Source of the DNA: Lachnospiraceae bacterium P6B14
Lineage (GTDB): Bacteria; Bacillota; Clostridia; Lachnospirales; Lachnospiraceae
Direction: 5' to 3'
Length of the DNA stretch: 64,000 nucleotides
Assembly (NCBI GenBank): GCA_000687695.1
Contig: JHWZ01000015.1
Location: 1-64,000, forward strand
Shown: one piece after another, positions 34,684 to 43,576 of the stretch
Layout: each line of letters begins with the position of its first letter
Numbering within the stretch: the first letter of the stretch is position 1
Notes under the pieces: model-generated
What the model was told of the DNA's origin: nothing
What the model saw: only the letters and a program-made list of their open reading frames with translations
The model's database searches: none
Program-made: the position numbers and the translations under genes

Positions 34684-35706
34684 TCATTCTTTCCGGTCGG
34701 TGGATTTTTCCTCCTTTTCCTCCTCGTTTATCGCCTCGATCACCTTGTTGATGAAAGCTGTGGTATTGCCCTCCATCGCCGAGGCATCCTCAGAGTTCGG
34801 ACCAGTCTTTGCTTTAACTGCTTCCCGCATCGCCTCAGGCACCTCAGGCTTTCCGCTCGTCTTTATGCGGGCTATGATCCAGATGACCACTCCCACTACA
34901 ACACATATTCCAGCGAGGAGCTGTGAGACCGGTATTCCGGTCGAGCCGATCTTCAGCTGATCGGTTCTCACTGCCTCGATCCAGAAACGCCCCACACCGT
35001 AACCTACCAGGTACAAAAGGGAAATCTCTCCATGGAACTTTTTCTTTTTCGTAAAGAATATCATGAGCAATAGCACCATCAGATTCCATAGAGATTCATA
35101 GAGAAACGTCGGATGCACCTGAATAAAATCCTTTCCGTCTATGGTCTGGATATGCGCTCTCATCTCATCTGTGACAAATGTCTGATTGACATTTGCCAGA
35201 TTCAGTCGCATCGCGAAGAAGCTGTCCGTATATCCGCCGAACACCTCCTGATTTGTAAAGTTACCCCAGCGGCCGATAGCCTGTCCGAGTATAAGACCGC
35301 AAAGAGCGGTATCCCAAAACAGAAGGAAGTTGTACTTTTTGATCCTGCAAAAAATATATGCAGATAAAAATGCCGCGATCACGCCGCCATATATGGCAAG
35401 CCCACCGTTTCGGATATTGAATATCTGCAAGAGGTCATCCTTGTAATGATCCCACGCAAAGATCACATAATAAAGTCTTGCTCCTATAAGTGAAAAAATG
35501 ATACCCCAGATCACATAATCACTGTAAATGCTTGTTTTCTGACCGGTCGTCTTCGCCTGTCTGCAAGCCATGAGTAATCCAAAGAGCATACCAAAGGCGA
35601 TGATCACGCCATAAAGAGCTATATCGATGCCGAAAACGGAAAACTTCTTCGGCAGTTCACTTATATAAATACCAAGGTGTGGAAATGCCACATCTGCTGC
35701 ATTCAT
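34684..35706 (-). CDS. lgt: Prolipoprotein diacylglyceryl transferase
   Basis: Lgt adds diacylglycerol to the lipobox cysteine of prelipoproteins at the membrane. Seven or so membrane helices are present with the family signature GRWGNFTNQEVFGG, and upstream YGVIIAFGMLFG and GGLAIYGGVIAAF; the conserved HPTFLYES follows. The last about 75 residues are a charged tail (Glu/Lys-rich, ending STDRKE) longer than in most Lgt proteins. 340 residues. The start follows GGAGGAGTTCTG. It stands between ychF and the division cluster with its own terminator. Confidence 0.95.
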   Translation of the reverse strand: MNAADVAFPHLGIYISELPKKFSVFGIDIALYGVIIAFGMLFGLLMACRQAKTTGQKTSIYSDYVIWGIIFSLIGARLYYVIFAWDHYKDDLLQIFNIRNGGLAIYGGVIAAFLSAYIFCRIKKYNFLLFWDTALCGLILGQAIGRWGNFTNQEVFGGYTDSFFAMRLNLANVNQTFVTDEMRAHIQTIDGKDFIQVHPTFLYESLWNLMVLLLMIFFTKKKKFHGEISLLYLVGYGVGRFWIEAVRTDQLKIGSTGIPVSQLLAGICVVVGVVIWIIARIKTSGKPEVPEAMREAVKAKTGPNSEDASAMEGNTTAFINKVIEAINEEEKEEKSTDRKE

Positions 35707-35754
35707 CAGAACTCCTCCAATACTATTTTTCAGCAGTCATACTGTATCACATTT

Positions 35755-36855
35755 TTAAACGTTGAACCTGAACAGAACGACGTCTCCGTCTTTCATGACG
35801 TACTCTTTACCTTCACTTCGTACGAGACCTTTTTCCTTGGCACCGTTCATGCCGTTGTTCTCGATCAGGTTTTCATATGAAACGACCTCGGCGCGGATAA
35901 AACCTCTCTCAAAATCGGTATGGATCTTTCCTGCCGCCTGAGGAGCCTTCGTCCCTTCCGTGATAGTCCATGCTCTGGTCTCATCCGGTCCGGTTGTCAG
36001 GAAACTGATAAGGCCGAGTATGTGATAGCTCGCTCTGATGAGCTTCTCAAGACCTGACTCCTTGAGTCCGAGATCATCTAAAAACTCCTTCTTTTCATCG
36101 TCATCAAGCTCAGCGATCTCCTGCTCTATCTGAGCACAGATCACGAATACCTCTGAGTTCTCCTCTTTAGCGAACTCTCTTACCTTGGCAACCTGTGCGT
36201 TTGACGCACCGTCATCGGCGAGGTCATCTTCAGATACGTTCGCTGCGTAGATCACAGGCTTTGCGGTAAGGAGATTATACTCCTTGAACCACGCTTTCTC
36301 ATCGTCATCCTCAGAAAGCTCAAAGTTCTTGGCAAGTTTGTTCTCCTCGAGAAAAGCTTTTATCTTCTGTACGAACTCCAGCTCCTTTTTGAGCTTTTTG
36401 TCGTTGTTTGCACCACGTCCCACCTTGGCGATACGACGCTCAAGTATCTCGATGTCGGAGAAGATCAGCTCAAGGTTTATCGTCTCTATATCTCTGAGCG
36501 GATCGATGCTTCCGTCTACATGAACGATATTATCATCCTCGAAACAACGTACGACGTGCACGATAGCGTCGACCTCACGTATGTTTGACAAAAACTGGTT
36601 ACCGAGTCCCTCGCCTTTGCTTGCTCCCTTTACGAGTCCTGCGATATCAACAAACTCGATGACAGCCGGGATCTTTTTCGCCGATGAGTGCATCTCGGCA
36701 AGCACATCCACTCTCTCATCCGGTACAGGTACTACTCCCACATTCGGATCTATCGTACAGAAAGGGTAGTTCGCTGACTCAGCTCCTGCCTTGGTTAGCG
36801 AGTTAAAGAGCGTACTCTTTCCGACGTTCGGTAAACCTACGATTCCTAATTTCAT
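35755..36855 (-). CDS. ychF: Redox-regulated ATPase YchF (Obg-like)
   Basis: A TRAFAC-class nucleotidase that hydrolyses ATP in preference to GTP and associates with ribosomes. Motifs: [18 protein letters not shown] at the start (P-loop GLPNVGKS), [20 protein letters not shown], the coiled-coil insertion, and a C-terminal TGS-like domain with [26 protein letters not shown]. The frame runs 15 codons further, but the ATG at 36855 has GGAGGTATATAAG and the family start. 366 residues. No operon partner is obvious. Confidence 0.97.
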   Translation of the reverse strand: MKLGIVGLPNVGKSTLFNSLTKAGAESANYPFCTIDPNVGVVPVPDERVDVLAEMHSSAKKIPAVIEFVDIAGLVKGASKGEGLGNQFLSNIREVDAIVHVVRCFEDDNIVHVDGSIDPLRDIETINLELIFSDIEILERRIAKVGRGANNDKKLKKELEFVQKIKAFLEENKLAKNFELSEDDDEKAWFKEYNLLTAKPVIYAANVSEDDLADDGASNAQVAKVREFAKEENSEVFVICAQIEQEIAELDDDEKKEFLDDLGLKESGLEKLIRASYHILGLISFLTTGPDETRAWTITEGTKAPQAAGKIHTDFERGFIRAEVVSYENLIENNGMNGAKEKGLVRSEGKEYVMKDGDVVLFRFNV

Positions 36856-36930
36856 TCTTATATACCTCCAAAAATCAGTCTGGTGCCGAAACCATACCAT
36901 AGCATCCGCATGCCTACTCCGTATGGTTTC

Positions 36931-37587
36931 TTAGTTTAGTTTGCTTTTAAAGGAATTAACATTATCAGTTATGTCACCTTCGAAGATTTGTGTTCCCGCA
37001 ACAAATACGTTTGCACCCGCACTACGCACCTCGGAAACATTCTCGAGCGTGATGCCTCCGTCTACCTCGATGTCGACAGGCAGCTCCTTTTCATCGATGA
37101 TGCTGCGGAGCTTTTTTATCTTGGCGAATGTATCAGTAATGATCTTCTGCCCACCGTAACCGGGATAAACCGTCATCACAAGCACCATCGACAGCTTATC
37201 AAGGATCGGTAGCACCGGATCGATCGGTGTATCAGGTCGGATGGCAACTGCCGGTTTTACACCGTAACCGAGTATCTCAATGATCGTATCATAGAGCTTA
37301 TCGCCGCAGGCCTCAGAATGAACAGTGATACCATCTGCTCCGGCCTCAGCGAAATCCCTTATATGCTCTATGGGATCGGCTATCATCAGATGAACATCGA
37401 AAAACAGCTCGGAATGGTCCCTGAGGCCCTTAACGATAGGGATGCCGAACGAAAGGTTCGGGACAAACACTCCGTCCATCACATCGATGTGAACGTAATC
37501 CGCTCCCGCTTTCTCTATAGTCGCGACCTGATCACCCAGGCACGCTACATCAGCCGCAAGTATTGACGGCGCAAGTTTACAAGTCAT
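36931..37587 (-). CDS. rpe: Ribulose-phosphate 3-epimerase
   Basis: Interconverts ribulose 5-phosphate and xylulose 5-phosphate in the pentose phosphate pathway. A TIM barrel of about 218 residues: KLAPSILAADVACLGDQV, the metal-binding HIDVMDGVFVPN, VHLMI, GADGITVHSEA, MTVYPGYGGQKI (flexible loop) and VDGGIT followed by AGANVFVAGTQIF. The second of two ATG codons (37587) fits the GGAGG distance better. In Bacillus-type order rpe follows rsgA; here a surface protein gene lies between them. Its promoter overlaps the preceding terminator. Confidence 0.97.
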   Translation of the reverse strand: MTCKLAPSILAADVACLGDQVATIEKAGADYVHIDVMDGVFVPNLSFGIPIVKGLRDHSELFFDVHLMIADPIEHIRDFAEAGADGITVHSEACGDKLYDTIIEILGYGVKPAVAIRPDTPIDPVLPILDKLSMVLVMTVYPGYGGQKIITDTFAKIKKLRSIIDEKELPVDIEVDGGITLENVSEVRSAGANVFVAGTQIFEGDITDNVNSFKSKLN

Positions 37588-37630
37588 CATAGTCCTCCAT
37601 TTAGGAACAACTCATCGTCTAACGTACAAC

Positions 37631-37659
37631 ATTATACAAAAAAAGCCCTGCGAATGCAA
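37631..37659 (-). promoter_or_regulatory. Promoter of rpe
   Basis: TTGCAT (37659-37654), 17 bp, TATAAT (37636-37631). The -35 box is inside the stem of the upstream gene's terminator and the -10 box comes directly after its T run. Confidence 0.6.
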
Positions 37660-37663
37660 GGCT
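37644..37663 (-). terminator. Terminator of the surface protein gene
   Basis: AGCCTTGC, ATTC loop and GCAGGGCT on the minus strand, followed by TTTTTTT. The layout nearly copies the terminator at 27338-27357. Confidence 0.8.
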
Positions 37664-37701
37664 TTTCTTGTTATCTTTTGGATCATGGATTCATATGAGA
37701 A

Positions 37702-39780
37702 TTATTTTACTTTTCCCTTGTATCCCTGCTTCTTGAACAGTTTTTCGTACGCAGCTTTCTTTGCCTTCGGTACGGTTGCTACCGCACTTGCCGGTACTCC
37801 GCGGAACGCCAGTGTGCCTACAAGCTTGATATCAGATGTCTTAACTACGATCTTTTTAAGCTTCTTGCAGCCATCCATAGCGAACTTACCGATACCATTG
37901 ATCTTGAACGCACCAACCTTAGCCGGGATAGTCACAGACTTCGCTGACGCCTTTACCTTGGCGAGAACCGCCGTGTTCTTTCCGGTTACTGTGTAAGTCA
38001 ATCCACCGGCTTTGAAACTGGTTCCCTTCTTAGGTGCTTTATACGGAATGTAGAGTCTGAATTTTTCAGTCCAGTTGCCACCATAATTGTTTTCGATATC
38101 AACATCTACTGACATGATAGCCGAACCTGACAACGTACCTGCAGGTATGGTTATAGCTTTTGCAAAAGCAATTCCATTTTCTTTATCAATGGACATCTTT
38201 GTATCTTTTACTTTTACTTTACTTCCGAGACTGTTTCCGTTCTCATCAATAAGTGTTACATATTTATATTTTGCAGACTTAAACCATTCTCCGCCCTCGA
38301 TTCCCAAGTAAACAGTCAGATCTATTGTACCATCGGATGAAATCTCTGTAATACTGGTGTCCGGTGTCGCCTTTGACGTTGAGTAGAAACAATCAATGCC
38401 TTCACCAGCTTCAATTATGATACACTGAGCTGCTTCAGGCTTTTGATCTTTGTATCCGACCGCAGCACACACCTCACCCATGCCTTCGATCTTAGGTATT
38501 ACAATCTTCAAAACCGGTGAATCCGGATTTGGCTGCGTGATCTGAACCAGATTAAGAATTTCATCCGGCAGCTTATCTCCAACGCTAGACGGCTGTTCAT
38601 CATTACCCCGGGTAAACTGATATAAAGAAATATCCTTTTTATCAGTTATATATGACTGATTTCCATCAGCATCCGTATATCGGAAGGAAACATACATCGG
38701 CTGACCATACGGTGCCGAAAAGTTTGCATCTTTTCCATAACAACCTTCATCCACTATGGCTATCTTGCCATTACTATACCCGAAAGCATCAGGATGTGCT
38801 CCCTCAAATACATTTCCTTCAACAAAGTTTACCCAGATGCCCAGTCCTCTAGCCTCTGCCTTATCTTCACCTTCATTTACATCGTACTCTCTGTAATCAA
38901 AGCTGACATACATCCAATCACTATTTGGTGCTATTCCCGAAAGCGTAACTTTGTAACTCATATCATGAGGATCCTTGTCGGAGATTACACTTGCTTTCGC
39001 ATATCCCGCAGCATCGGCGCCTGTGAGCACAGTATCATTATCTGTATCCGAATCTCTATCCTTATAGGATACCGAAAGACATTTATCAAAATCTACGATA
39101 TATCTGCTGTTTTCCAACATATCATTACTTAGATGAACATAAACTTCCTTCTGTTTACCATTGACTACTTTTAAGTCATCTGAAATATATCCCTCAGCAC
39201 TTCTCTTGTCTGTAGTATAAAAACCAGCCGGAAGATTCGGCATAAGGATCATCTTATTGTTCTTCTTACCACCTGTATATGTGATCATAACAGGCTCCAT
39301 AACCTTTGCTTCAACATCAACAAGACGAGAATCCTGATCAGACTCCTTTACTGTAACATCATTGCAGGCAGAACCATCAAGATGTGTAACCTTCAGCTTG
39401 CTGGCAGGAACATGAGTAACCTTTTTACCATCTACATAATCGAACCAAAATGATTCAACAGGTGGCATACCAAATCCCCATCCTTCTTCAATACCTTTTG
39501 TGAGATACTCTGGATTCTCACAATCACGATACGGGATCACCTGGTCCTGAACATCAACCGGAACAGTATTACCATACTGATCCTTGCTGGTAATAACTAC
39601 GTCTTTTCTCAACTCGTCATCCCAAGACATATTATACCAAGCAGCAACAAAAAGACCGGTGGTCTTTGGCAGCTCGCTCGTTACCTTCGCAGCTGCATTC
39701 GGTGCGAAACCGATTCCGGCCATCAGTGAAAACATCATCACTAAAGCCGCAACAATTGACGTTACTCGTTTCATTCTCAT
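37702..39780 (-). CDS. Secreted surface protein with BspA-type leucine-rich repeat end
   Basis: A 692-residue secreted protein: signal peptide (MKRVTSIVAALVMMFSLMAGIGFAPNAAA), a long beta-rich region without recognised domain (about 30-590), and a C-terminal segment FKAGGLTYTVTGKNTAVLAKVKA..VTIPAKVGAFKINGIGKFAMDGCKKLKKIVVK of LRR_5/BspA type, here only about two repeats. Function unknown; such proteins are surface adhesins or binding proteins in Clostridia. The ATG at 39780 follows AAGGAGGAATCTATT. It stands between rsgA and rpe, which are normally adjacent, and has its own promoter and terminator. Confidence 0.75.
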   Translation of the reverse strand: MRMKRVTSIVAALVMMFSLMAGIGFAPNAAAKVTSELPKTTGLFVAAWYNMSWDDELRKDVVITSKDQYGNTVPVDVQDQVIPYRDCENPEYLTKGIEEGWGFGMPPVESFWFDYVDGKKVTHVPASKLKVTHLDGSACNDVTVKESDQDSRLVDVEAKVMEPVMITYTGGKKNNKMILMPNLPAGFYTTDKRSAEGYISDDLKVVNGKQKEVYVHLSNDMLENSRYIVDFDKCLSVSYKDRDSDTDNDTVLTGADAAGYAKASVISDKDPHDMSYKVTLSGIAPNSDWMYVSFDYREYDVNEGEDKAEARGLGIWVNFVEGNVFEGAHPDAFGYSNGKIAIVDEGCYGKDANFSAPYGQPMYVSFRYTDADGNQSYITDKKDISLYQFTRGNDEQPSSVGDKLPDEILNLVQITQPNPDSPVLKIVIPKIEGMGEVCAAVGYKDQKPEAAQCIIIEAGEGIDCFYSTSKATPDTSITEISSDGTIDLTVYLGIEGGEWFKSAKYKYVTLIDENGNSLGSKVKVKDTKMSIDKENGIAFAKAITIPAGTLSGSAIMSVDVDIENNYGGNWTEKFRLYIPYKAPKKGTSFKAGGLTYTVTGKNTAVLAKVKASAKSVTIPAKVGAFKINGIGKFAMDGCKKLKKIVVKTSDIKLVGTLAFRGVPASAVATVPKAKKAAYEKLFKKQGYKGKVK

Positions 39781-39805
39781 AATAGATTCCTCCTTAAGAA
39801 TAATA

Positions 39806-39839
39806 ATATCCGACAACCATTATAACAGCTTTCGGATAT
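39806..39839 (-). promoter_or_regulatory. Inverted repeat centred on the -10 box of the surface protein gene
   Basis: ATATCCGA (39806-39813) and TCGGATAT (39832-39839) flank a TATAAT (39824-39819) lying exactly at the centre. A regulator binding both arms would cover the -10 box. The -35 region is weak (ACAAAT-like), so activation or an alternative factor is possible. Confidence 0.45.
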
Positions 39840-39865
39840 CATTTGTTATGCTACAGGCATATTTA

Positions 39866-40765
39866 TCATCTTTTGCTCCTGCCGGCCTTGACGGCCATCA
39901 GGTTTAACTCTTCGAACATCTGCGCGTAGGAAGCATATCTTTCTTCATCTATCGTCACGCCGACCGCATCTCTCACGGCACAATCAGGCTCATGAATATG
40001 CGTACACATCTGGAATCGACACTGTCCCAGATAATCATCAAACTCCGGCATATATGCCGCCAACTCCTCAGGCAACATCTCCGGTACGCTGAGCGCCGAG
40101 AAACCCGGTGTATCACACAAAAATGTTCCCTCGTCCATCTGATACAGCTCAGAGTGTCTGGTCGTATGCTTTCCTCGTTGAGTTTTTTTGCTTACGGACC
40201 CGACCTCAGGGTTTATATCAGGACAGATATGACTTACCAGCGAGGATTTTCCTACTCCTGACGGACCTGCAAGCACCGTAGTCTTTCCCTTCATGGCAGC
40301 ACGTACGGCACGTATTCCGCTCCCGTCGAGATTCGATACAGGGAGGACTCCGAGCGTACACTTCTCATACGCCTTCTCCAGCTCTTCGACATCATCCTTG
40401 CCAACAAGATCCGTCTTCGTCAGGCATAGCCATACAGGGACATCCTGCATATCCATCATCAAAAGAAACCTGTCAAGAAGGCCTCTGTTCGGCTTTGGGG
40501 ACTTCAGAGAAAACACTACTATCGCCTGGTCAACATTTGCCACGGCAGGCCGAATCAGCTCATTTTTGCGTGGAAGAATAACATCGATGTTTCCAAGTAG
40601 CGCATCGTCGTCAAGTACAGAAAGAACGACATCATCACCAACGAGCGGTTTGATATCGTCCTTCCGAAATATTCCCTTTGCCTTACATTCGTAGACAGCA
40701 TCAGGGGTTGCTACATAGTAGAAACCCCCGACTCCACGAATGATCTTTCCTGTGATCATATTCAT
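39866..40765 (-). CDS. rsgA: Ribosome small subunit GTPase RsgA
   Basis: A circularly permuted GTPase that assists late 30S assembly. N-terminal OB fold (GKIIRGVGGFYYVAT), permuted G motifs TKTDL (G4), GPSGVGKSSLVSHI (P-loop, G1), DTPGFSAL (G3), and a C-terminal zinc site with C.FQMCTHIHEPDCAV. 299 residues. It follows prkC by 6 bp, as in the Bacillus prkC-rsgA order, and its product is a known target of PrkC-family kinases in other Firmicutes. Confidence 0.96.
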   Translation of the reverse strand: MNMITGKIIRGVGGFYYVATPDAVYECKAKGIFRKDDIKPLVGDDVVLSVLDDDALLGNIDVILPRKNELIRPAVANVDQAIVVFSLKSPKPNRGLLDRFLLMMDMQDVPVWLCLTKTDLVGKDDVEELEKAYEKCTLGVLPVSNLDGSGIRAVRAAMKGKTTVLAGPSGVGKSSLVSHICPDINPEVGSVSKKTQRGKHTTRHSELYQMDEGTFLCDTPGFSALSVPEMLPEELAAYMPEFDDYLGQCRFQMCTHIHEPDCAVRDAVGVTIDEERYASYAQMFEELNLMAVKAGRSKR

Positions 40766-40771
40766 ATTCTG

Positions 40772-42823
40772 TTATTCTTCCCTGAACGAGATAGGATACC
40801 TCGCTACCTCGGTGCCATTTTTGTAAACAATGATATTTCCCTGATTTCCGCTCTTTCCTTTGACACCCGACAGAGTATACGGGAAGTCGTTGTATGAAAG
40901 AGTCGTCGTCTCGATAACTGTCTTTGATCCATCCTGTGAAAGCACGAACTTGATAGTTGCCGGATCATCCGTATCAAAATCAAATACCTGATCTATAGTG
41001 ACTGAGCCAACGTAGTTCTTTGCAGGCTCCTCACCCTTACTGATGGTGATATTGATTTTTGTACCTTCCTTAACTTCTTTTCCGCCGCCAGGTGACTGCA
41101 TGCATACCTCGCCTGCCTCATAGCTTGATGAATAAGCCTTTGAAGTCTTTCCGAGCTGAAGGTTCGCAGCCATGATGGCTTCCTTAGCTTCATCTCTTGA
41201 CATACCGAGGAGCTTCGGAACACTTACCATCTTTTCTTCCTTGCCTTTGCTGACATGAAGAGTGATCGTTGATCCCGGCTCTATCTGAGAACCTGCCTTC
41301 GGTGTAGTCTCGGCAACCTTGCCTTTTTCATAAATATCACTGAATACCTCTGAACCAACCTCAACTGTATATCCGGCAAGTTCAAGATTTGTTGTGGCCT
41401 CCTCTACGGTCTGACCGAGAACAGAGATAAGTCCCTCCGTGATCGGTCCCTTGCTGACCAGAAGTACAACCTCCGATCCTTCCTGAACAGTGGTTCCGGC
41501 TTCAGGATTTGTGCCTACGCAGAAGCCCTTCTTTACCTCATTATTGTCAACCTCTTCGATCTTGTACTTGAGATTTGCACCATCAAGAATCGTCTTCGCT
41601 GACTCCAGTTCCTCGTTAAATACATCAGGAACAAGTGTCATTCCCTCAGGAACAGCTGAAGGATCTACGGTAGCTGTAGCCACAGGTGCAGGTGTTGCCT
41701 CCTCGCCGGACGGTGAACTGCTGCCCCACAGTCCTATGAATCTTCCGAGAAGGAAAATAAGGATGATAAAAATGATCATCGCTACGGCTATACTTCCGAT
41801 GATCAGAGCCTTTTCAAGCTTCGGATCAACATCATCGTCTGAGTCATCCTCTTCGGGCTGATATACCGGCTGCTGTTGCATAGGCATCGGCTGTGGCTGA
41901 GGATGCGGAGTTGCCGCCTTGATGGTATTTACATCGTTGTTTGAAATAAAGATAGTCTCCGAATCGGCATAGATCGGTTTAACGATACCATAATCGCCAC
42001 TCGGATCCTGTAAAAACATCTTCATGTCCGCGATCAGATCTGCAGCGGATGCATACCTCATCTCGGTCTTTTTCTGCATACATTTTGCAACAATATTGCT
42101 GAGTCCCTTCGGGATGGTAGCATCGATAGCCGCAAGAGGAGTTGCATCCTCCTGGATATGCGCCAGAGCTACGGCAACGGCGCTCTCACCCGTAAACGGC
42201 ATAGAGCCTGAAAGCATCTCATACAATGTCACGCCGAGTGAATAGATATCACTCTTCTCATCCGAGAATCCGCCTCTTGCCTGCTCCGGTGAGATATAGT
42301 GAACTGATCCCATCGCATTCGCAGTGATGGTATTTGAGCTGGCCGCCTTGGCGATACCGAAATCGGAAACCTTTGCAGTACCATCACGTGATATAAGAAT
42401 GTTCTGCGGTTTGATATCACGATGAATAATATTATGCGCATGCGCGGCATCAAGACCGGCAGCTATCTGAAGCGCAATGCCTACCGCCTCTTTGACCTTG
42501 AGCTTGCCTTTCTGGTCGATGTAACGCTTAAGCGTGATACCGTCTACGAACTCCATGACGATATAATGCATACCCTCTTCTTCTCCGACATCGTAAACGC
42601 TCACGATATTCGGATGAGTGATGGCAGCTACCGCCTGTGCCTCCTGACGGAACTTTGATACAAACTTGGTATCCTCACTATATTCAGTTTTGAGAACCTT
42701 CAGTGCTACAAACCTGTTCAGTCTGTGATCCTTTGCACGATAAACATCGGCCATACCGCCTGTGCCGACTTTCTCAAGGATCTCATAACGATTACCGATC
42801 ATACTTCCTATGTTGACGATCAT
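40772..42823 (-). CDS. prkC: PASTA-domain Ser/Thr protein kinase
   Basis: Hanks-type kinase that senses muropeptides or lipid II. The kinase domain (about 12-270) has VGTGGMADVYRA, IVMEFVDG, HRDIKPQNIL, DFGIAKA and the SPEQARG segment. A Pro/Gln-rich juxtamembrane region, one membrane helix (ALIIGSIAVAMIIFIILIFLLG) and three PASTA repeats (starting about residues 393, 465 and 535; e.g. VPDVFNEELESAKTIL, VPKLLGMSRDEAKEAI) follow, and then a short beta-rich end of about 80 residues not typical of PASTA. 683 residues. Paired with the PP2C phosphatase 22 bp upstream. Confidence 0.96.
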   Translation of the reverse strand: MIVNIGSMIGNRYEILEKVGTGGMADVYRAKDHRLNRFVALKVLKTEYSEDTKFVSKFRQEAQAVAAITHPNIVSVYDVGEEEGMHYIVMEFVDGITLKRYIDQKGKLKVKEAVGIALQIAAGLDAAHAHNIIHRDIKPQNILISRDGTAKVSDFGIAKAASSNTITANAMGSVHYISPEQARGGFSDEKSDIYSLGVTLYEMLSGSMPFTGESAVAVALAHIQEDATPLAAIDATIPKGLSNIVAKCMQKKTEMRYASAADLIADMKMFLQDPSGDYGIVKPIYADSETIFISNNDVNTIKAATPHPQPQPMPMQQQPVYQPEEDDSDDDVDPKLEKALIIGSIAVAMIIFIILIFLLGRFIGLWGSSSPSGEEATPAPVATATVDPSAVPEGMTLVPDVFNEELESAKTILDGANLKYKIEEVDNNEVKKGFCVGTNPEAGTTVQEGSEVVLLVSKGPITEGLISVLGQTVEEATTNLELAGYTVEVGSEVFSDIYEKGKVAETTPKAGSQIEPGSTITLHVSKGKEEKMVSVPKLLGMSRDEAKEAIMAANLQLGKTSKAYSSSYEAGEVCMQSPGGGKEVKEGTKINITISKGEEPAKNYVGSVTIDQVFDFDTDDPATIKFVLSQDGSKTVIETTTLSYNDFPYTLSGVKGKSGNQGNIIVYKNGTEVARYPISFREE

Positions 42824-42845
42824 AACTCTCCTACATCCTTTCTCT

Positions 42846-43568
42846 CTAGATTCTCACCAGCACTGCGCTGATATTATCCTTACCCCCGGCCTCATTAGCA
42901 GCATCTATCAGATCCTGCCCAATCTCCGAGAGACTTCTGTCTTCATTATCAATTATCTTTTCAATCTCATTGTCATCAAGCATATTTGACAACCCATCAG
43001 AGCATAACAGGAATACATCCTTTTCTCTGATGTCCACATCGAAGAAATCCGGTTTCGGATACGGCGTGGTACCAAGTGCCCTGGTGATGATATTTTTATT
43101 CGGATGTGTTCTCATCTGATCCTTTTGGAGCTCACCTGAGAGAACCATCTCCTCGACCAATGAATGATCGACTGTAATCTGCTCAATCCCATCTCTGATG
43201 CGATACAGCCTCGAGTCGCCGATATTGATCACGCAGGCCGTATCCTCAAGAACGACCATACCAACAAGCGTCGTCCCCATACCACGAAATGCAGGGTCCT
43301 CATAAGACTTATTAAGGATTGCTTCATTCGCAGCCCTGAGGGCATCCTCCATACCGCCAACCGGCGTCCGTCTTTCACAGTTTCTGATATTCTCAACGAA
43401 AGCCTCGATACCGATCTTCGACGCAAGGTCACCCGCGTTGTGTCCACCCATACCATCCGCTACGAGAAACAGATTCGGAAAAACACCAACTGCATCCTGT
43501 TCACAGAAAACACTGTCCTGATTGCTATCGCGAGTACGTCCCATGTCTGTTATAGAAAACGATTCCAC
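42846..43568 (-). CDS. prpC: PP2C-family Ser/Thr phosphatase
   Basis: Removes phosphate from the targets of the adjacent kinase. PPM-family motifs: MGRTRDSNQDSVF, NLFLVADGMGGHNAGD, GTTLVGMVV, INIGDSRLYRIRDG, TRALGT, FLLCSDGLSNMLDD and GKDNISAVLVRI at the end, giving the acidic metal-binding residues. The frame extends 17 codons upstream into rlmN, but AGGAGG sits before a GTG at 43568, giving 240 residues as in PrpC/Stp. The spacing to GTG is a little long (11 bp). Confidence 0.94.
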   Translation of the reverse strand: MESFSITDMGRTRDSNQDSVFCEQDAVGVFPNLFLVADGMGGHNAGDLASKIGIEAFVENIRNCERRTPVGGMEDALRAANEAILNKSYEDPAFRGMGTTLVGMVVLEDTACVINIGDSRLYRIRDGIEQITVDHSLVEEMVLSGELQKDQMRTHPNKNIITRALGTTPYPKPDFFDVDIREKDVFLLCSDGLSNMLDDNEIEKIIDNEDRSLSEIGQDLIDAANEAGGKDNISAVLVRI

Positions 43569-43576
43569 AGCTAGTT

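Noticed and set aside
43160-43574. Plus-strand frame in PP2C region
   Set aside because: Antisense of the PP2C gene with no coding features.
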